Part shown: positions 22,269 through 33,140 of the stretch, piece after piece
Numbering within the stretch: position 1 is the stretch's first letter
How the letters are laid out: each line of letters begins with the position of its first letter
Notes under the pieces: model-generated
What the model was told of the DNA's origin: nothing
Databases searched by the model: none
Seen by the model: the letters and a program-made list of their open reading frames with translations, nothing else
Position numbers and translations under genes: made by a program
Source: Stemphylium vesicarium
Lineage: Eukaryota > Ascomycota > Dothideomycetes > Pleosporales > Pleosporaceae
Direction of reading: 5' to 3'
DNA: 64,000 nucleotides
Assembly (NCBI GenBank): GCA_004380135.1
Contig: QXCR01000002.1
Span: 620,001-684,000 of the forward strand

Positions 22269-23709
22269 GGGCTCGAAACAACCAGGATGCGAAGCTCGAG
22301 AAGAAGAGTTTCAGAAGCTTGGTGTAGTGGATGTTTGCATCATTGCCAGGGAAGATGGGAAAGGGAAAGACTTAGCTGAGTGTAGGTGTAAGATGAATGC
22401 TAGAAGTCATCTTTAGGCACCATAGCAGCGCCATGAATTCTTGGGGGGCTTGCAATTGCGAAGCACATGTTCTGTTTGGTTATGTGCTAGCGGAAGCTTT
22501 CAAGATTGACGCAGTGGTTGAAGTTGGGGAAGAGAGCAACCAAATCAGAATTATGGATGCAACAGCTGAGCAGCTCAACGCTCATTCAAATGTTCTTTTC
22601 TTGCTCGCGTCCACGGAGGTAGATTAGGTCTCGGGATGCGGAGGAGCGTACATCATGGTTGGAATAGAAGGAAGTGGGCGCGGTCGTACCTACAATTGGA
22701 GAGGATGAAGCTAAATTCGACTCAACCTGGTCTATGTGTCGAGACCTGGGAGCTATCGCAGATTGGTTGAAGAATTCTTCACCTCGCAATGGAAGCTGTC
22801 AGTTGTTTGACAATGTTAGTCATTGACTTGAGCATGGGAAAAAAACGAACAAATACGAAGAGAGCCTCGGATGCTCAGAGATTGTCTTAGAGGACATGTT
22901 CAGCTCGTATCAGAGGGTGAGGGACGGGAGCTTGCAGTGTCGCCGTGAGCTGCACAGTTGATGTTTTGATTTGCGTGGCAGCCGCAATGTCACTCCAGCG
23001 CACCTGGGGCGGCTGCAGATACCACGGCCGAAGCCGTGTACTCTCTCAGACTGCCGCATACACGAGGAAGTCGTTCAACTTACAATTGAAGCTTTTTCGG
23101 AAGATAGGGTGAGCTGGGACCCGAGCGAGGCACGACGTGCTGGAGAAGAGTGAGACTGAGTTGCACAGCAATGTTGAAAATGCACTGAGGTCGAACGAAA
23201 TACCGAAAACTGGGCTCAGAAAAGAGAGTGATTGATCGAAGGTAATGAGAAGGTACAGAGGCTCGAAAGCATGTGAGAGAGGAGTACTTGGTGGTTGAAG
23301 ATATTGAAAAACTGGGAGGTCGGTGGGGACTTAGCGAGATTTACGCTAAGGAGAAACCGTTTGTGAGTGCTTAATGTGTTGCGGGGTTAACGGTGAAGGG
23401 TACAATAAAACGCCTGAGGTCTTCATAACAAGGATTGAGATTAGAGGTACGGTATTCGGGAACCCTCTAAATAGTTGCAGTGAACTCCCCTGTATATCTC
23501 TACCAAATGATCAAATCAGGAGCGTATCTACCAGGAACTCGATGTGCATGAGCGCCATTATTAGAAGGATTTTGCTGTAAACTACAGGTGCAACCGCGTG
23601 CGATGAAATAGGCTCATCGGCTAGGAAATAGCCGCAACAAGTGAGAATTGCATCTGGGAATCCTTTCAAGGGTTATCGTGATTTTTGAAATGCATTAAGT
23701 ACCGGCAAT
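22269..23709. other. Gene-poor interval right of the 513-bp element
   Basis: No firm gene. A plus-strand frame at 22397-22627 (76 codons with an ATG) is weakly protein-like but unsupported. The sequence is purine-rich on the plus strand with scattered GAAGAG-type runs. No inverted or tandem repeat was recognised. Confidence 0.4.
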
Positions 23710-23981
23710 GCTTCACAGAGAAGGGCGATCACGTATCGATTTGCGCCGAAAGGCATTACTCCATTCGTCGCCGCCATCTTAGCCCAGCACTCGTCCTTTC
23801 CGACCCCGAAGTAGCTGACGCACGATTGCGCTCGATTGCTATAAGGCGCCTGGGAGCCAGGAGGTGGTCAGTTTTGGATACCGCAGTTCAGGAACAGGTC
23901 CTTCGCTTACGTGTGCGCTTCGCTGAGCTCGACCGCATGTTCTTTCACCTCAACGAGGTGGAAAGGATGCTATGGGGATGA
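23710..23981 (+). CDS. Exon-like frame of an unrecognised gene
   Basis: A GC-richer open stretch beginning just after a good acceptor (TGCTTCACAG) and ending TGA at 23979. It encodes a strongly amphipathic arginine-rich segment, including VLSDPEVADARLRSIAIRRL and LRVRFAELDRMFFHLNEVER. No suitable ATG precedes it in frame, so it is either a terminal exon whose upstream exon I cannot place, or a remnant. Its base composition stands out from the surrounding 3 kb. Confidence 0.35.
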
Positions 23982-25194
23982 AAGCTCTGGCTAGCGGACG
24001 GATTGAAGTCGGTACAATTGCGGATGAGAATGACAGATCCCCCAGAATCAAGTTGGTCGGGCATGTTTGCAAACCGTGGGAGATACATGAACAAGGAGAA
24101 CTGTATTGCACTGCATATTCTAAGGCCAGCTGACTAAATGTTGGAAGAGACAGCGCATAAATACTGAGTAGAACGAATGATAAGAAAAAATGGGCACGGT
24201 AGCATCGCATCGTGGAATATCCTCAGTGATCAATTGATGAATAAAGCATCCTCGATATAAACAGGTAGACGCACCGAGAGAGCTCGGTAGTCGTATCAAA
24301 CTCTTCCGGCCGTCAAAAACATGCAGATCTAGTCCACAAGACGGTCTCGCACTAAAATCGTGAAAGAAGGTGAAGCCGCGAAAGATATCCCACCACCAGG
24401 ACATGCATACGGTAGGATTAGCACGGGGCTACTACTTGGATGACTGCCCTCCGTGAAGGACAGCTGCCAATGCACATGTTGCGAGACTCATCGCAAGGAT
24501 GAACCCAATTAGTGAGACGACAGCCCTGGACAGGCAGTGAAGGGCAGATTGGAGCATGGCAATACGTCAGTGCCGACCTTCTCCCCCGCAAATAGCCAGC
24601 AGTGCCGAAGATTAGCCACGCCGGGCGGGATACTGGCCTGAAGAACCGATCTCCGGGTCATGTGCACGCTAGGGATACCAAGGAGGGTACCTGTATATAA
24701 ACCCCTCTCACCCTCTTCTCCTACTTCTTTTTTTCATGGAGTTCTCAGCCAACACCCTGTCGTTACTGCAGAGTGTTCGGTATTTCCCGCTCAATTTTTG
24801 AAAGCGGCACTGGGATCAACGAGCTTGCTCATCCCCTTTGCACAGTATCATCAGTATTGCACTTCCTCTGATTGATGCGACCTTTTTTTTCATTAAGTCT
24901 ACTCGCTTGCGAGTTGCTTGAGGAAGAGAATCTTCTTCGCACCATAATCATTGCCTCGTGATAACTCACCAACCATTGAAGTGAGTCCAGAATGCCTTGT
25001 TGTGATGCAGTGCAGATTGATGTCTCAGTGATGCAGTGGTTTCTCGGTGTAGGTATCTGTGGGAAATAGCTGAGGCCATCGAGCCACGTGTGAAGCTGTG
25101 TTGGAATGACAATACTGTTATCATGGTGTATTGACACATTCGATTAGCTGTAATAAGTTGGTTATTCGACGTGAAGCTCCCTAAGGACATCAAG
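23982..25194. other. Gene-poor interval with a promoter-like stretch
   Basis: A minus-strand frame at 24120-24404 (starts MSWWWDIFRGFTFFHDF) is weakly coding-like. On the plus strand, TGTATATAAACC near 24690 is followed by a pyrimidine-rich leader and an ATG at 24736 opening a 21-codon frame (MEFSANTLSLLQSVRYF then stop). That arrangement resembles a promoter with a lost or spliced gene. Nothing firmer can be said. Confidence 0.35.
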
Positions 25195-25598
25195 CTACAC
25201 GTCGTCAAGCCGAGCTTGCTTGTGGAAGCACTCGGGGCTCACGTCGCTGTTAATTACATTTGGAATAGAATCTTTGGTTGCCTTTCTGCGGGCATCAAGA
25301 ACATCTTTGCCACCGCGGTGACCAATATACGCGCTTTCTCTCCTTGCACATTCAGTCGCGGCTGCTGAATATCCTCGGCCAAGCAAAACTGCGGTCTCTG
25401 TAGAATCTGGAATAGATACATGTCTCAAATCAGGCAATTTCTCCATCTCAAGGAAAATAGTCGCTCTCCTTCCATAGTCGCTGAAAGGGTCGCCTGCACT
25501 GCCCGGCGGGCTCGCCTTGGTGAGAGATAAATGAGGAGCTTACCTTTGATCCCTGAATTTGCGCGAAGATACACAAAAAAACAGAATGCAGCTCGCAT
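25195..25598 (-). CDS. Small two-exon gene of unknown function
   Basis: Exon 1 (25598-25544) starts MRAAFCFFVYLRANSGIK. A 50-bp intron (25543-25494, GTAAGC...GTGCAG) leads to exon 2 (25493-25195), reading GDPFSDYGRRATIFLEMEKL, then PDLRHVSIPDSTETAVLLGR and a charged C-terminus ending with TAG. The joined frame is 117 residues with plausible codon use, and both splice sites match fungal consensus; the intron boundary is what turns two short frames into a continuous protein. No family recognised. It lies on the same strand, about 110 bp below the gene at 25709-26779. Confidence 0.45.
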
Positions 25599-25708
25599 GT
25601 AGCGGCCCTAGGTCACTTTGGGGCTATGAGCCATTGCAATCCTGCGCGGATTCCCGCAATGCGTCTGTGAAAAGTGTAATGCTGCTCCGACCATTACTCC
25701 AGGGCTTG

Positions 25709-26779
25709 CTACCCTCGCGAGATCACACTGCCCACCATCTCCTTGTACCTCGACACTTGTTCATGCGCAATGCGCAAGTTGCGGGTAGCTTGCTGGATCG
25801 TGAGGCTGTGGGCTCCGTGGAGTTGGGAAGGATCGCTCGGTTCGTGTACGAATTGGTGCGGAAAAGGAGGGAAGGCTCGGCTTCATGGTGTGAATAGAGC
25901 GTTGGTCAGTTTCAGTCGAGCATGAGAGATAGAACAGGGAGATACAGTACAAGTGAATTGTTGCGTTGGCGGCGATGCATCGAGGCGTGTAACTTCTAGG
26001 GACAAAGAATATGATGCTAATATCATCCAAGTAATGGCGTTATTGAGGCAGGCGCGGCGGAGGGCACAAGCGGTACGTCGACGCAAAAGGGAATCGCGCC
26101 ATGGAGCAACACCAGCACGCCAGCAATGAATGACGATATCTTCTACCATCGATTCGAGCGGATGCATCTGTTCTGTATCCACGAATCTGTAGTAGCGAAT
26201 GGTAGGGACTGTCGCATCCGAGCCGCATAGTCTTGTGCATCGACCCTTCCACCTAACCTAAGGACTGGATCAGCGGAATGCAGGGTCTCAAGAAGTCCCA
26301 CGATCTCTTCAAATTTGTGCAATTCACAGTCAAAAACTTCCGGGCAAGCTAAATAGGTGTCTGCATTGCGTAAAATCACTACATGTATGATCTTCCCCGT
26401 GCAAGGGCGTTTTCGCCCAGCCCACAGCAGATACAACCAGGTATTCAGCCCTTGATAAAAATTGCAATGCCTGTTCGCAAGCTGATCGGTAATAACAGTG
26501 TCAACGCGTTCACCCCACTGCCTAACAGTCCTTTTATCCTCGACCTCTGGTTTAATGTTGCCGATCGTGCAGGCGTCCGGTATGTCAGGGTTCTGGCTCA
26601 AGATGCGCATGAAGTGTGTTGAATTGTTGGAAGCGTGGAAAGCGAAAGGATTCGTTATGCCCAGCTGCAGTGAAGGTCAACTACTCAAGAGAATTGAAAG
26701 AGAAAGGGAACCTACTGGGTTGTGACAACAGGGCATAATCGCAAGGTTCATTTAGTTTCGCCTTAAAGAGGGTACTCAT
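25709..26779 (-). CDS. Multi-exon gene of unknown function
   Basis: Coding segments on the minus strand: 26664-26253 (after acceptor CTGCAG) reading NPFAFHASNNSTHFMRILSQ, NPDIPDACTIGNIKPEVEDK, LANRHCNFYQGLNTWLYLLW and PCTGKIIHVVILRNADTYLA; then, after a 44-bp intron (26252-26209), segment 26208 onward reading VPTIRYYRFVDTEQMHPLES and IHCWRAGVAPWRDSLLRRRT. A downstream stretch in the same frame ends with HEQVSRYKEMVGSVISRG and TAG at 25709, but a TGA at 25883 must be spliced out to reach it. The likely start is ATG 26779 (MSTLFKAKLNEPCDYALL), though that exon's phase does not fit perfectly. No family recognised. The density of protein-like sequence makes a real gene likely; the exact model is provisional. 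Confidence 0.5.
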
Positions 26780-27375
26780 CTTTGGCCGCACGCAACGCCA
26801 GAAGCTTTGCTAAAGTCCCAACTATTTGCTTGCGCAGATAGCCAGTGTTGGAATCCCTCTACCTTGCTGGGCGCGCAGTCAATTGAGACCAGTTGCCCAG
26901 CAAGTTCATTGCCCTCGTACCCGGGCAACAGGCGTAAAGGGCAACGGTTCAACGGATATCCTTCACTGCTAAGGGGAGACCCATTACAGGTACGCGATTT
27001 TGGTGCCAGGATGTTGTCGTCGTCCTCGTCGTCAAACTCCCCCTTCTCACAACCAAGCCTTGCTCGGCCAACGGCGCGGCGCCAGATCTTGTGCCTGGTC
27101 CAGACGAGCTTGCTGCTCCGTCTTCAATGATGTCAGTGAGGATATTCCATCTCGTTTTGAAGCAGATTATGGCTTTAATCACCCTCGACAAGGTCCTCCA
27201 CAAAGTATGGAAGTTGTCCTCCTCCAACAAAGCATGCTCCACTTCTAAGGCGGCTCATAATAACGCTCTCGCCTCGACTGCTCGACCCCGCAAGAGTTGA
27301 GCGATGCGGGAGGCGTTGAAGCGGGGAGCGGCGAAGCTTGCGCAAGTTGGCTGTCGCCTGGAGTATGGTGCAGAT
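26780..27375. other. Intergenic left of the 927-bp element
   Basis: No gene supported. Overlapping frames on both strands near 26950-27300 lack family resemblance. Confidence 0.35.
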
Positions 27376-28302
27376 CAGAGTTGGCAACAATCAATCAAGC
27401 TTCAATCAAGCCTCATCGTCGTCGTCGTCGTGAAAACTGCAATTCAATCAAATCAATCACCTTATTGTTGCAGCTGCAATCAAATCAATCTATGAGGCCG
27501 TGATTGATTAATTAGTTAACGTGATTGTATTTATAGGCTTATAGGAGCGTGAGTGTGCTCGTTCTAGTGAGGCAGTGATCTTGCGATAGTTCTATGGTGT
27601 TGAGTTTAGCCTTCTAGCTGGAATAAAACGGCAACAAGAGATAGTTTCCGTAGGGACCCGACTAGACTTAAAGGAACCCCGGTTTGTATAGCTCGTTTAA
27701 CTAGCAAGCTGGCGAGCGTCTATCACGTGTTACCGCCATTATAGCTGTTGTTAGGCTGGCCACCTGAGACGACAAAATCTCCACTTACGTATGTAGCAAG
27801 GCAGGCCTTCGGGAGCCTGCCATATAGAACGTATGCAGGGAGTTTATTAATGGAATATATCAGGCGTAACTAGTATATATCCTTGTCTTGTAAAGACCGG
27901 AAAGTAGAAAGAAATAAGGCTGCTGGCCAGCGTGGGCAGCAGCCAACTTCACCAAATTCATAGTGCTAAGGATAGCTCTCGCGGCGCGATGTTTGGTTAG
28001 CTTATTAGAGTTGCTGTTAAGTCATGAAGACGCGGAAGTTGCACCCAAAATAAGCTTTTATTGATTACTGGGGCTAAACTCAACACCATAGAACTATCGC
28101 AAGATCACTGCCTCACTAGAACGAGCACCCTCACGCTCCTATAAGCCTATAAATACAATCACGTTAACTAATTAATCAATCACGGCCTCATAGATTGATT
28201 GCAGTTGCAGTTGCAACAATAAGGTGATTGATTTGATTGAATTGCAGTTTTCACGACGACGACGAGGCTTGATTGAAGCTTGATTGATTGTTGCCAACTC
28301 TG
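27376..28302. mobile_element. 927-bp hAT-type element with about 230-bp inverted repeats
   Basis: Left arm 27376-27611 and right arm 28072-28302 are inverted copies, about 95% identical, differing by a GTC-repeat length change, a small rearrangement of a TTGCAACTGCA stretch and one substitution. Both arms start CAGAGTTGGCAACAATCAAT, the same terminal motif as the 513-bp element at 21748. The 460-bp centre (27612-28071) has no coding frame. No 8-bp target duplication is visible: the flanks are GTGCAGAT and CCCACGGG. It therefore either lost one flank through rearrangement or is a foldback derivative of the same family. Confidence 0.8.
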
Positions 28303-31172
28303 CCCACGGGCTTCTGCTTTGTATGTGGATTCGCGAAACCGGTCGGCCGGCTCGCCGTGACGCACTCTTACGATCAATACCGCTGGGTTTATTCCACAGA
28401 TGGGTCGGCAGATAGAAGGTTCGTAGGCACCAGTGCTCAGGAACCTATAGTCCGGACTTTGTCGTTACTAACGAACAAGAGGCCGCAATCCCCAGTATAC
28501 AGAGCACCATCCACGAACGGTAATCACACAAACCTCTAACCATCGAGCAATCGCCGGAGACGCACAGCTTCCGAGCCGAAGATCGAAGACAAGTGTACGT
28601 TCGGGGGCTCGTTTCGCTACTTCGAGGCAGCTGAATTAAAGGATACTACTGGTAATCTACGCGGAGGCCGCGGTGGGGACAGGACCGTTGGCGACTCTGC
28701 TTGCATAATCGACAGGAGCAACATTAGCCTGAGCGCATAGTCAGCATTCATCACTTTCTACAACGTCGTAAGAACGGAAAAACGAGGGAGAATGAGAGGG
28801 AACAGCAAAACTAACGCAGCCAAAAAACCGCAGCGACCTTCCCTTCGGCATCAGTCCCTCCCTGCCATCTCAGCCGCCCTCCAGACGTTCTCGCACCCAG
28901 TCTCTTGAGCAACTTTCCTCCCTCATCTTCCGCTTTACGAACCGCACACCGTCAGCCCTAGACCCGCCATCCGCCTTCGCACAGCCATGAACCTACACGG
29001 CGCGAAAACAGCGACCCTTCCCACCCCGCCACATAGCACACGAGTAATCTTAGGGCCTACGCAAGGATGAAGAAGGTGTGGCTGTGCAGCAAGTGAAACC
29101 CCTTGTTCTGGGGCCACTGAGGAGTGACAAGGCGAGTTGCTGAACGCTTTTCAGTTGCATGGTGCGGAAGGAGACCGGGTCATTGCTATGAGCTTGAGTG
29201 TTTGGAATAGAAAGGAAGATTCAGAGAGAAGACCAGTGGCTTGAAAAGAGTGGGTTCGAGAAGTTGGGGTTGACGAGAGAGGTCGAAAGAGGAATGATGC
29301 TCTCTACAATTCTTTAGGGGAATCGACGGCTTATATTGGGGACAGGATGGATATGCAGTGGACACGTGTGATATGCGGTGGATATGGGTGGCTCGGTCGA
29401 ATTCGCCGGTCGACTGTGAACCGGAGGAACGCGACTCTTTCGATAACGACACATACGCCGACCGAAAATACAAAATTTGGGGGAGGACCGGAAGGGGCGG
29501 GTACATGGGGAAAAGAGAAAGACATACAATGACAAGAAGGGCATGGTTCGATAAGCATGATCAGGGCAATGGGATTTGGGTGTATCGATCATAGGTAGAT
29601 AAAAGGAAAGTGGAAGGATGGATGCTATACATACCGTAACCTGAAGGCAGGAGGAAGGTGCCACGAGTATTGGGAGGCCGTGGGGATCTCGAATAACCCG
29701 TTGCTGCTGGGATCCAGAGACGAATCCCACTAAGAAGGCCCCACGGGAAAGAAGAAAGAAGAAATCAAGAAGTTAGAAGTATGATAATGGCGATGATAGA
29801 GAAGAGGCGGCGATGAAAGCTCCAGGGGTAAGACAGTTGAGGGTGGAGAAGAAGAAGAGGGTGCTGATAGATAACAGAAAGAGGTGACTATATATATGAA
29901 AAGACAGATCTCGATAAGTAGAGTATGGAAAACTATTGACTTACCTGTCAGCTTCGGATGTGACTCGGACGATATGGCGCACTCAATGCGCTTCCTAAAA
30001 TTGTACAAGCCATCTACAGCGCGAGAAATTGGATTTGGCGAGAACATCTGGCCTCTTGATCGCGTGTGCTGCTTCCAGGATGCTGTGCTATTAGAGGCTG
30101 GAAGAAATGCCTTGTCACTGCCGTAAACCTACTATGTTGCGTGAGATCTGCTCTACGGTATTGTAGTCATGCAGAGAAGAAGAACAAACTAAACCTTTTT
30201 TCGGAGGAGGCGGGAAGCTGTCTTACTCCTAAAGGTCCGAGGTCGAACAAGGACGCTGGGACACTATAGATGCAACGACTGGCGAGAACAGCAGATAAGT
30301 CTCTTGCCTTGCAAAGTAAATAGCGAGGGTCTAAGGCTGTCTTGAGTTGAACCTCTGCTCTCTACTGATATTTCATCTCGTGTGCGTGCTGATCCGGAGT
30401 AGGGCAACGCTCTACGAATATTTAAGGTCGAAAAATGTAGTGTAGGTGTGAGATGGAAGCAGTCGGGTGCCCTACTTCGAAAGAGAATACCCTACCCCTA
30501 TATACGGGAATCCCCTAGGACTTGAGAAGGACCGGTTCACTGTTTCGGGTCGGTAGCTGTCTGATCCAATGGCGTCTTGTGCCTTTGGAAGCAACACATA
30601 TGCATACTCGCAAATGCCAACTGTCCTCGCGCAAATGCTCCGGCGTCTGACAACCAGTCAAGGAAGACCTATTGGTTCACTGACGAATCATCTAGGCGTC
30701 GGCTCAGAATTGATGTTTACCATGTGCCATCGATACTGGGTGCCCTTAGTCGCTCTTCTTGTATCATCCCGTGATACGCAAGTATCTACATGTCTTCAGA
30801 TAACAGAATGTTACTTACGCATGATTCTCATCTCTGACGTAACAAGTCTCTTCATAATCATGGTCATCACGTGTTTCTCACTGGCGGTAAGGTCTTGTCA
30901 CGGGTATTCCTTCTTGGACAAGTTCCGCGCATCTTGCCGTATGGCTCCCTTCGGGGCTTCAAGTGCAGCCTTATCACAATCGCTCGGTAAAGCTAAAGGC
31001 GTAATGCGTACTGAAGGGCACAAGATAGCGGCAGCCAATTCTCGCACATGCGAAGTATTTCTCAATTGCGGAAGATGGACAATATGGCTCTTTCCAGAAG
31101 TTTGGGGTTGTCTTGCCCCAGAACGGCGATGAATAGTCGGCTTGCAGCCATCACACAGCCAGCCCAGCGACC
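28303..31172. other. Gene-poor interval with possible exons
   Basis: On the minus strand, ATG 30047 opens MFSPNPISRAVDGLYNFR and leads to a clear donor GTAAGT near 29944. A possible second exon starts near 29730 (GFVSGSQQQRVIRDPHGLP), but the gene is not resolved. On the plus strand a 187-codon frame at 30569-31132 overlaps, in another frame, a more protein-like stretch (RKTYWFTDESSRRRLRIDVY, near 30690). This may be a decayed gene. No mobile-element ends were noticed. Confidence 0.3.
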
Positions 31173-31365
31173 ATGAGAGACGGGAGAATCGGGCCAAGCC
31201 ACAATATAACCGTCCCTAGCCATGCATACGGTGCAAGAATCGTATGCAGAAAGACTGGTACCACGCCCCTGAGGCCTTGGAGCATGCTATGGAGCGCTCT
31301 CCGCGCTGCACAAGGCTATGCCTACTGCGACCGTCTGAACAGATGCTTGACTTCATTTTTGACAG

Positions 31366-31954
31366 ACTCTGCACAACGGAGAACATCCCTTGCAACGCCT
31401 TTTTGCTCTCACTGCAGGGTTCTTGCTCCAAGACGGCCTCCCAGTTGCGGGGTCCGTGCGCCGTGGGAGGCAAGTTCGCATGAAGGTGGGTTTTTCTTGT
31501 TGGCGGGCAGAGTCCTTGTCGAGATTCAAGATGGACTGAAGCTGCAGCCCTTGTTGAAGGATTCTACCGGGCAGCATCTCATAGACATATCGATTCCAGC
31601 ATACCGCACTTTAACCTCATATTGGCTGGGATTGCCTCCCGGGCGTAACGAGGGCGAAGGGTGCTCTATACGTCCCCTCCTTGATAGCAGTGTCGAATAT
31701 CCTGGTGTGTGAACGGAAGATGGAGTGTCCAGGTCCACGAAGAAGCTTTTCAAGGTCCTCAGTACCAGATAAGAGTCCACCTCCTTCGCACCGGATTCCT
31801 AACATCGCACTTCTTATTTGTCGACAGCGCACGCGAGGTTTCCCTCACTCTGTTCCAGGATCAGGGTATCTTTGGCGAAGAGTTTGGATGTGTATGGCTA
31901 GGCGTCGTCTACGCACTCAACAACGAGCTTCCGATAACTTGCGCTAAGTTCTGA
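31366..31954 (+). CDS. Multi-exon gene of unknown function (5' end unresolved)
   Basis: Three segments splice into one frame. 31366-31455 follows acceptor TTTTTGACAG and reads TLHNGEHPLQRLFALTAGFL. 31511-31644 follows a 55-bp intron and reads SPCRDSRWTEAAALVEGFYR then HIDSSIPHFNLILAGIASR. 31720-31954 follows a 75-bp intron and reads WSVQVHEEAFQGPQYQIRVH, then LFVDSAREVSLTLFQDQGIF and EEFGCVWLGVVYALNNELPI before TGA. Each segment is strongly protein-like and the phases agree, but the acceptor at 31719 (AAG) is weak and the first exon is not found. The C-terminus might instead splice onward near 31905. No family recognised. Confidence 0.45.
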
Positions 31955-32049
31955 TAATCCAATCGTGGCCGCCCACAGTCGCCCGGTAGCTTTGGTGTCG
32001 GCCTGGCGATGGCATCGGGAGCGGTGGTCCTGGGCCGTAAGACTCATGA

Positions 32050-32283
32050 GTGGGTGAAGATGTAGGTTATCCTCTGGGGTTCCCGGATGGTCTACTGTCG
32101 TGTCTTATTGTCAGCTTTGATCTTGCCATCAGCATCCGCAAAACCCACTTGGCCAACTGGCGCATCAGCGCAGCTTTACAAGCAGCGTTGACCGACATCT
32201 ACGGGATGGTAGACGAAATAGGGAGAAAGTCGACAGTGATCAGATTAATCCAAAAGTTGAAAGAGGTACGGCGCGAGAGCTGA
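32050..32283 (+). CDS. Exon-like frame, unrecognised
   Basis: A plus-strand frame ending TGA at 32281, reading GYPLGFPDGLLSCLIVSFDL, HLANWRISAALQAALTDIYG and VIRLIQKLKEVRRES. It is helical and has good composition but no good ATG of its own. It may be the last exon of the gene ending near 31954, or a separate remnant. Confidence 0.3.
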   Translation: MGEDVGYPLGFPDGLLSCLIVSFDLAISIRKTHLANWRISAALQAALTDIYGMVDEIGRKSTVIRLIQKLKEVRRES

Positions 32284-33140
32284 ATGCTCTGGAACCGTCG
32301 CGTGAAGCTCAATGGATGCGTCCTTGATGCTTGGGTCGTCGGGGGTGCAGGCAGCTGGCAGGGGTACTCGGAAAATACTCGTCGTGGGAGCACTATGGAC
32401 GTTGCCGGCAGAGTATAATGAGAGCCTCAGGCTATCTGTTGGTGAGCCGTTGTGGATATCCAATGCCCAAACGTGTCAGAGGGTGGGTGTTGGTGGGGTA
32501 GGGTCGCCGCGGGGGAGAGCAGGCTTAGAGGGGAGCCGCAGCAGACATCTTGTTCAGCAATAGTGGCATCGAGAATTTTACCAAGGGGATCAAGAAATGT
32601 CTCGGGTACCTCTGAGCTCTGCGCGGAGAGATAGAGGCTCTTGGCACGGTGTTCGACGAGACCGCAACGAGGCCACCTCAAGCGCGGCACGTCCTCCACA
32701 AAGTCGAGGGCGACAGGAAGCCTCGAGTCTTGCCGAGAAGGCTGCTCGGATTTCCCTCGACCTCTCTGAGCATCATCTGCTGTTGTGGTTCATGGGGTGG
32801 GAGGCTTTAGCTGCTGGAGGCCGTGAAGCACTTCCGCGGGGGGCAACTTGAAGTCGACAGTGAGAGTTAGAGAGTATGTGCGAGTCTATGAGAGGTCACG
32901 CGGCTCCAGCGCAGAAGGTCGACGTCTATGGACTGTTGGTGGAGGGGCAATGGCTTGTAAAGTGGTGATAGACGCTTTGGTGTTGCAGCGATGAACTTCA
33001 ATTGACACCAGCGACCGTGCTCAGGTGCATTGTCCGCCCTACCCTACTCCCGCCCTAACCTTACAACGTGAGCGAGCCTATGGCTTGTGTGCCCTCAATC
33101 CTCTGCACTGGCTGTCTGCAGGGTCCTTCCGCGCCTCAAC
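32284..33140. other. Upstream region of SLX4, possible minus-strand remnant
   Basis: The minus strand holds two adjoining protein-like frames (32427-32699, with EVPETFLDPLGKILDATIAE; and 32245-32463, with SIELHATVPEHSALAPYLF). They are in different frames and no clean splice joins them. The 200 bp before SLX4 contain pyrimidine-rich tracts. No gene is claimed. Confidence 0.3.

Noticed and set aside
25559..25897. Plus-strand 112-codon frame with a helical segment
   Set aside because: It is antisense to the last coding stretch of the 25709-26779 gene and to the first exon of the 25195-25598 gene.
27414..27431. GTC-repeat run considered as an independent microsatellite
   Set aside because: It lies inside the left arm of the 927-bp element and recurs, shorter, in the right arm, so it belongs to the element.
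30569..31132. 187-codon plus-strand frame starting with ATG
   Set aside because: A different frame over the same DNA looks more protein-like, and neither resembles a family, so no gene is claimed.
31486..31510. GTGGGT...GCAG as an intron
   Set aside because: At 25 bp it is below any plausible intron size; donor 31456 gives 55 bp and the correct phase.
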